Source: a bacterium
GTDB taxonomy: Bacteria; SM23-81; DAOVCL01
NCBI GenBank assembly: GCA_029932675.1
Contig: JAOZPP010000002.1
Coordinates: 1-64,000, forward strand
Length of the DNA: 64,000 bases
Direction of reading: 5' to 3'
A program made the position numbers and the translations under genes. Below, one piece after another: positions 59,498 to 64,000 of the stretch (within the stretch, counting starts at the first letter, position 1; every line of letters begins with the position of its first letter). The notes under the pieces were generated by a model. It was not told the DNA's origin. It was given only the letters and a program-made list of their open reading frames with translations, and made no database searches.

Positions 59498-61122
59498 AAA
59501 GTGTCGTCAGCCTTTTCCTTCTTTTATCAATCTTTTCTGGTTTGGCTCAGGCTCAATCCTTAGAAGAGGGGGAGAAGAAACCTCCTCAGCGGATGATCCA
59601 ACCAGTGGTTCCCCAACCCACAGACCAGACCTTGGAGGCTCCAGTTGATCCAGCCACTTATATTTTGGGACCAGGTGACGGAGTTATGGTAAGTATTTGG
59701 GGAGAGGAGGATCAGAACCTTCCTTTGGTGGTCACCCCAGAGGGAAAGCTCCTCATCCCTTCAGTAGGAGAGGTCGAGGTATCCGGATTAAGCCTCAAGG
59801 AGGCCAAAGCAAGGGTGAGTAAGGCAGTTCTTCTTAAGTATAGGAATGTGAAGGTAACCACTAACCTCACCTCTCTGAGGAGATTTAGGGTGAGGGTTTA
59901 TGGGGAGGTGGCCAAACCGGGGACATGGATTGCTCAAGCTACGGATAGGGTTTCAGATCTAATAGGCTGGGTAGGGGAACCTGAGCAACCCCAACCAGAC
60001 TCTGAAGCCATCTCAGAGGGAGAGGAGTTTCACCACCTCTCCTTCGGTGAACCTTCCAAGCGGAATATTATGGTCATCCATCGGGATGGCTCTCGCCAGA
60101 GGGCGGACATCTTTAGATTTTTGGCCCTGGGTGACTTAACCAGGGACCCTAACCTGCGAGATGGGGATGTCATCTCTGTGCCTCCAGTGGAGCAGATTGT
60201 AAGCATCTATGGAGCGGTAGCCAAACCCGGGGACTACGAATGGGTTAAAGGGGAAGGGGTCTTTGACCTCATCGAGCTTGCTAAGGGCCTGAGGCCTGAT
60301 GCTGACTCCTCCCTCGTTATTTTGACCAGGTTTGCTCCCGATGGAGTGGGCATCAGAACATTGAAAATAGATCTGCGGAGCCAAAGGGATCTAACCCTGA
60401 TGCCTGATGACCGGGTCTTCGTCCGTTATCGTCCCCAATATCACCTCAAAAAGGAGGTCTACATCCAAGGGGAGGTGCGCCATCCAGGGGTTTATCCTAT
60501 AAAGGAGGGTTTTACCACCCTTAGCCAGGTGATTGATGAGGCCGGTGGCTTTACCAAGCAGGCCTCATTGGAGCTGGCTGAGGTAATCAGAGAGGGAGGC
60601 GAGGAGGAGGAGGATAAGGAATTTGAGAGGTTAAAAGATATTCCTGTTTCTGAGATGACTCGTACAGAGTATGAATACTTTAAGATGCGAGGTAGGGAGA
60701 GGAAGGGTAGGTTATCAGTTGACTTTGAGAAACTCTTTGCCCAAGCCGATCATAAGGAAGATATCCTGCTTAAGGATGGTGACCTAATTAGGATCCCCCC
60801 CAAACCAAAGGTAGTTTGGGTATTAGGGCAGGTAGCCTATCCCGGGGGTGTGGGATATATTCCTGGGAAGCCCTTGAGCTACTATGTGCAGATGGCCGGA
60901 GGATATGGCCCCAGTGCTCGCAGGGGGAAAGTAAGGGTGATCAGGGCCAAAGGGAGTGAATGGGTGTGGCCGAAACAAGTGGGGATGCTTAAACCCGGTG
61001 ATACCATATGGGTGCCAGAGAAGCCGGAGAGAAGTTGGTGGGAGGTAACAAAGGAGGCGATGGCTGTGCTCTCTCAGGTGGCTACCGTCTATATCGTAGT
61101 TAAGCAAGCGGTTAAACCGTAA
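59494..61122 (+). CDS. Wza-type polysaccharide export protein with SLBB domains
   Basis: The start is ATG 59494, overlapping the rmlB stop by four bases; a signal peptide follows (MKSVVSLFLLLSIFSGLAQA). The frame is open further upstream but only inside rmlB. The 542-residue protein has a Poly_export domain (about 45-125) with YILGPGDGVMVSIWGE and VTPEGKLLIPSVGEVEVSGL. It then has three or four SLBB repeats (VYGEVAKPGTW, IYGAVAKPGDY, IQGEVRHPGVY, VLGQVAYPGGV). Proteins of this kind form the outer-membrane channel for capsule or exopolysaccharide. No lipobox Cys is present. The C-terminus has a short hydrophobic helix. It pairs with the following chain-length protein. Confidence 0.92.
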   Translation: MKSVVSLFLLLSIFSGLAQAQSLEEGEKKPPQRMIQPVVPQPTDQTLEAPVDPATYILGPGDGVMVSIWGEEDQNLPLVVTPEGKLLIPSVGEVEVSGLSLKEAKARVSKAVLLKYRNVKVTTNLTSLRRFRVRVYGEVAKPGTWIAQATDRVSDLIGWVGEPEQPQPDSEAISEGEEFHHLSFGEPSKRNIMVIHRDGSRQRADIFRFLALGDLTRDPNLRDGDVISVPPVEQIVSIYGAVAKPGDYEWVKGEGVFDLIELAKGLRPDADSSLVILTRFAPDGVGIRTLKIDLRSQRDLTLMPDDRVFVRYRPQYHLKKEVYIQGEVRHPGVYPIKEGFTTLSQVIDEAGGFTKQASLELAEVIREGGEEEEDKEFERLKDIPVSEMTRTEYEYFKMRGRERKGRLSVDFEKLFAQADHKEDILLKDGDLIRIPPKPKVVWVLGQVAYPGGVGYIPGKPLSYYVQMAGGYGPSARRGKVRVIRAKGSEWVWPKQVGMLKPGDTIWVPEKPERSWWEVTKEAMAVLSQVATVYIVVKQAVKP

Positions 61123-61124
61123 CT

Positions 61125-62342
61125 ATGAAAGAGAAGGAAGCAAACCTCTGGGATTACCTGTTGGTCCTCGCTAAATGGCGGAGGATAATTGGGCTGAACT
61201 TCGTGGGGGTCTGTCTGCTTGTGCTCCTCATTAGCTTCTTCCTGCCCAAGTGGTACACAGCAACTACCTCCCTCCTGCCCCCACAAGGGGAAGGAGGAGG
61301 GCTCTCCCTCCCCTCTGGCCTGGCCACTTTGGCCTCTCTGAGTGGAGGCTTCTCCCTTTCAGGGGCCGCTACCCCCTCCGATATCTTTGCTGCCATATTG
61401 AAGAGCAGGTCTGTAGCCGAGAGGGTGATCAAGAAGAATGGCCTGATGAAGGTCTACAGGACCAAAGATTTGGAGGAGGCAATGAGGACCCTCTATGATC
61501 ATACCAACATCGATGTCTCCCCTGAAGGGATTATCAGAATTAAGGTTACAGAGAAAGACCCTAAGTTAGCTGCAGCGGTAGCCAATACCTTCGTGGAGGC
61601 CTTGGATAGGGTGAACAGGGAGAAGTCTACTTCCCGGGCAAAGAGCGCGCGCATCTTTATTGAGGAGAGGCTTGATTCCACCAAGGCCGAGCTGAAGAGG
61701 GCTGAGGAGAAGCTGAAGGAATTTCAGGAGGTGCATAAGGCCATCTCCTTAACGGATCAGACAAAGGCCGCCATAGAGAAGGCCGCTGATCTGAGGGCAG
61801 AGAAGACGGTCTTAGAGATAAAATTAGGGGTGCTTCGTCAGATGATGGGGGGTGATCACCCTCAGATCCAGAGGCTAAAGACCCAGATAGGTGAATATGA
61901 GAAGCAGCTCAGGAGGATGGAATTGGGGGGAGGGGGTGGTGATGATTTCCTCCTCCCCTTCTCCCACGTTCCCTCCCTTGCCCTGGAACTGGCCAGGCTG
62001 ACCAGGGACTTGAAGGTAGAGGAGGAGGTCTTCGAGCTCTTGACCCAGCAGTATGAACAGGCCAAGATCCAGGAGAAGAGGGACACGCCCACTGTGCAGG
62101 TCTTAGATGAGGCCCTCCCCCCCACTCACAAGAGCAAACCGAAAAGATCCCTTCTCATCGGTTTGGCTGGCCTCTTAAGCCTCTTTGTAGGGGTATTTTT
62201 GGCCTTTGGATTGGAATATATGGAAAAGGTGAGTGCCTCGGAGGATTCTGGGAAGCTCCTCCGTATCTCCTCCCTTCTGCGGGAGGACTATTTCCATTTG
62301 AGGGATAAGTTGAAGCGAAAGGGGAAGGAAAATAATGATTAG
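61125..62342 (+). CDS. Wzz/GumC-type chain-length determinant
   Basis: The 405-residue inner-membrane polysaccharide co-polymerase has the Wzz domain at its start, a membrane helix at about 22-42, a long periplasmic coiled-coil region (about 160-300; EERLDSTKAELKRAEEKLKE), and a second helix near 343-365 preceded by the proline-rich ALPPTHKSKPKRSL. No tyrosine-kinase domain is attached. A glycine run GGGGG at 274-278 interrupts the coiled coil. It lies two bases after the export gene and overlaps the dehydrogenase by eight bases. It sets polymer length and bridges to the export channel. Confidence 0.9.
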   Translation: MKEKEANLWDYLLVLAKWRRIIGLNFVGVCLLVLLISFFLPKWYTATTSLLPPQGEGGGLSLPSGLATLASLSGGFSLSGAATPSDIFAAILKSRSVAERVIKKNGLMKVYRTKDLEEAMRTLYDHTNIDVSPEGIIRIKVTEKDPKLAAAVANTFVEALDRVNREKSTSRAKSARIFIEERLDSTKAELKRAEEKLKEFQEVHKAISLTDQTKAAIEKAADLRAEKTVLEIKLGVLRQMMGGDHPQIQRLKTQIGEYEKQLRRMELGGGGGDDFLLPFSHVPSLALELARLTRDLKVEEEVFELLTQQYEQAKIQEKRDTPTVQVLDEALPPTHKSKPKRSLLIGLAGLLSLFVGVFLAFGLEYMEKVSASEDSGKLLRISSLLREDYFHLRDKLKRKGKENND

Positions 62343-63342
62343 GGTTGGACAGATAGGTTTAGGTGCTTGGGGAAAGAACCTCTTACGCAATTTTCATAGC
62401 CTTCCCGGATGTCAGGTAGGGATAGGCTGCGACCAGGACCCGAAAAGGCTGGAAAAATTCCGGGGGGAATATCCCTCGGTGAGGTTCACCACCGATTTTG
62501 AGGAACTCCTCTCCGATGAAAGGCTCCAGGCGGTAGTAATAGCTACGCCCCCAGAATCCCATTATAATTTGGCCAAGGCCTCCCTGGAGGCGGGGAAGGA
62601 TGTCTTTGTGGAGAAACCTCTGGTATTGAAAGTGGAAGAGGGGGAGGAGTTGGTGGATCTGGCCAAGAGGGAGGGGAAGGTGCTGATGGTAGGCCACATA
62701 ATGGAATATCACCCAGCCACCTTAAAGCTAAAACAGCTCATTGAGGATGGCGAGCTGGGGGGGATCTATTACATCTATTCCACCAGGGTAAATTTGGGGA
62801 AGGTAAGGGAGATTGAAAATGCCCTCTGGAGCTTTGCCCCTCATGATGTATCCATCATCCTCTACTTGTTGGGGAAAGTGCCGCTGAAGGTAACAGCCAA
62901 TGGGATGGCCTATTTGAGGAAGGGTATTGAGGATGTTGCCTTCTCTACCCTCTACTTCGATGGGGGGACCCTGGCCCACATTCATGTCAGTTGGCTTGAT
63001 CCCCATAAGATAAGGAAGATAACGGTTGTTGGCCAAAAGAAGATGGTTGTCTTCGATGATATGGAGTCAGCGGAGAAGATAAGGATATACGATAAGGGGG
63101 TCGATACCTATCGGGACTATGAGAACTATGGTGAATATCTCAGTTTGCGGCATGGGGATGTACTCATCCCTAAGCTCAACTTGGTAGAGCCATTGAGGGC
63201 CGAGTGTGGACATTTTCTCCAGTGCGTGGAGGAGAGGGCGACTCCGAGGAGCGATGGGGAGGATGGCCTGCGGGTGCTCAAGGTTTTAGACGCTGCCCAG
63301 AAGTCTATGAAAATTGGGGGAGCGCCGGTGGAGATAAAATAA
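62335..63342 (+). CDS. Gfo/Idh/MocA-family sugar dehydrogenase (WbpB/WlbA-like)
   Basis: The 335-residue protein is an NAD(P)-dependent oxidoreductase with the Rossmann motif VGQIGLGAWGKN (4-15), the conserved VIATPPESHY and the EKPL motif at 93-96, whose Lys helps catalysis. The C-terminal alpha/beta substrate domain has HDVSIILYLLG with the conserved His. In polysaccharide loci such enzymes oxidise the 3-hydroxyl of UDP-GlcNAcA (WbpB/WlbA) before transamination and acetylation. The next gene encodes a hexapeptide acetyltransferase of the matching type, so this pathway is likely. It starts within the end of the Wzz gene (8-base overlap). Confidence 0.88.
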   Translation: MIRVGQIGLGAWGKNLLRNFHSLPGCQVGIGCDQDPKRLEKFRGEYPSVRFTTDFEELLSDERLQAVVIATPPESHYNLAKASLEAGKDVFVEKPLVLKVEEGEELVDLAKREGKVLMVGHIMEYHPATLKLKQLIEDGELGGIYYIYSTRVNLGKVREIENALWSFAPHDVSIILYLLGKVPLKVTANGMAYLRKGIEDVAFSTLYFDGGTLAHIHVSWLDPHKIRKITVVGQKKMVVFDDMESAEKIRIYDKGVDTYRDYENYGEYLSLRHGDVLIPKLNLVEPLRAECGHFLQCVEERATPRSDGEDGLRVLKVLDAAQKSMKIGGAPVEIK

Positions 63343-63403
63343 GGTGCAGTCCCCAGGGAGTAGGTTCCTCTTGGGTCTGCGGTGAATTATAAAAGGGGAG
63401 AAG

Positions 63404-64000
63404 ATGGAGAGTTACATTTCACCCCAAGCAAGACTTGGGGAAGGGACAAAAATAGGTTACTTTACAGTGATTGAGGAGGGGGTGGAGGTAGGCAAAGGAT
63501 GCGTGATTGGCAACAATGTGGTCATTCATCGGGGATCGAAGATTGGGGATCGGGTGAGGATTGATGATCAGACGGTGATCGGTAAGGACCTGATGAGGGC
63601 GGCCAATACGGCGGTGACCAAGGAGATGGAACTTCCGGGCGCGGTGGTCGGCGATGATTGTATAATCGGAACATCAGTGGTCATCTATCGCGGTTGTCAG
63701 TTGGGGCGTAAGGTGCTTGTCGCTGACTTAGCCACGGTGAGGGAAAACGTTACAGTCGGCGATTACACCATAGTTGGGAGGGGGGTAGCAATAGAGAACT
63801 TCTGTAAAATAGGTTCCTGGTGTAAGCTGGAGACCGATGTCTATATCACCGCATATTCCACCTTGGAGGATAGGGTCTTCGTTGCCCCTTGTGTGGCCAC
63901 GAGTAACGATAACTTCGTCGGCCGGACCAAGGAGAGGTTCAAGTACTTTAAAGGAGTGACCGTGCGAAAGGGGGGGAGGATTGGGCTTAATGCCACAATC
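63404..64000 (+). CDS. Left-handed beta-helix acyltransferase (partial, runs off window)
   Basis: An open frame from ATG 63404, with AGGGGAG ahead, continues to the window end without a stop (199 codons visible). It is built of hexapeptide repeats such as KIGYFTVIEEGVEVGKG, CVIGNN, KIGDRV, CIIGTS and TVGDYTIVGRG. The later segment RVFVAPCVATSNDNFVGR resembles WbpD/WlbB N-acetyltransferases, which acetylate UDP-2-acetamido-3-amino sugars. It follows a WbpB-like dehydrogenase by 61 bases, which supports that role. It already exceeds the usual WbpD length of about 190 residues, so it may have an extra C-terminal part or belong to a longer subgroup. Confidence 0.85.
   Translation, partial: MESYISPQARLGEGTKIGYFTVIEEGVEVGKGCVIGNNVVIHRGSKIGDRVRIDDQTVIGKDLMRAANTAVTKEMELPGAVVGDDCIIGTSVVIYRGCQLGRKVLVADLATVRENVTVGDYTIVGRGVAIENFCKIGSWCKLETDVYITAYSTLEDRVFVAPCVATSNDNFVGRTKERFKYFKGVTVRKGGRIGLNATI

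Overview
The window reads as a chromosomal segment of a Gram-negative bacterium from an uncultivated-type lineage, most likely in the FCB superphylum (Zixibacteria, KSB1 or similar). Reasons: an exported metallopeptidase ends in a FlgD-like/type IX-type sorting domain; there are PorV-like and other outer-membrane barrels, a Tricorn-type peptidase, an alpha-2-macroglobulin/PBP1C pair and a Wza-type export protein. The exact phylum cannot be fixed from this sequence. Most genes lie on the + strand, with dense packing and ATGA-type overlaps; TTG and GTG starts are common. No rRNA, tRNA or CRISPR array was seen.

Layout. 1-4.8 kb: a shortened DUF3800 gene and tyrS (- strand), then a DUF401 membrane protein, the Mn exporter MntP and a FabG-like reductase. 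4.9-16.8 kb: envelope block with a Tricorn protease, a thioester alpha-2-macroglobulin, PBP1C and a small protein joining a RelA/SpoT-type zinc (RIS) domain to a DUF2250 winged helix. 16.9-19.8 kb: an A+T-richer insert with a C39/BtrH-like protein and a MjaI-type restriction-modification pair whose methylase carries a degenerate SNase-like tail. 20-25.5 kb: a methyltransferase, two tandem GH130 enzymes, a nickel-transporter-like protein and transketolase (- strand).

25.6-30.6 kb is the most unusual part: a small secreted protein, a TPR-GAF-AAA+-Fis regulator with an altered GAFTGA loop, a 22-codon ORF whose ribosome site can be sequestered, a strong terminator, a sigma54-like promoter, about 450 bases of stacked hairpins including an A-B-A'-B' pseudoknot, a 57-residue ORF and a barrel-like protein. 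30.6-39 kb: a TolB-like lipoprotein, the metallopeptidase, an alcohol dehydrogenase, an orphan TrpB2, two poorly known proteins and a probably leaderless nagZ.

39.2-49.3 kb: two consecutive outer-membrane barrel proteins carrying ComEA-like helix-hairpin-helix modules at opposite ends, then pgsA, pgpA, an NSS transporter with its tiny MetS-like subunit, a VIT/vWA protein, the PEP synthase regulator and an EamA transporter. 49.4-57.7 kb (- strand): a double-length UvrA with four ATPase modules, a REP-associated (RAYT) transposase bounded by inverted repeats, a TGS-domain GTPase and a spore-photoproduct-lyase-like radical SAM protein. 57.9-64 kb: a promoter and a surface-polysaccharide operon (RmlC-like, RmlB, Wza, Wzz, Gfo/Idh/MocA dehydrogenase, hexapeptide acyltransferase) that runs off the window.
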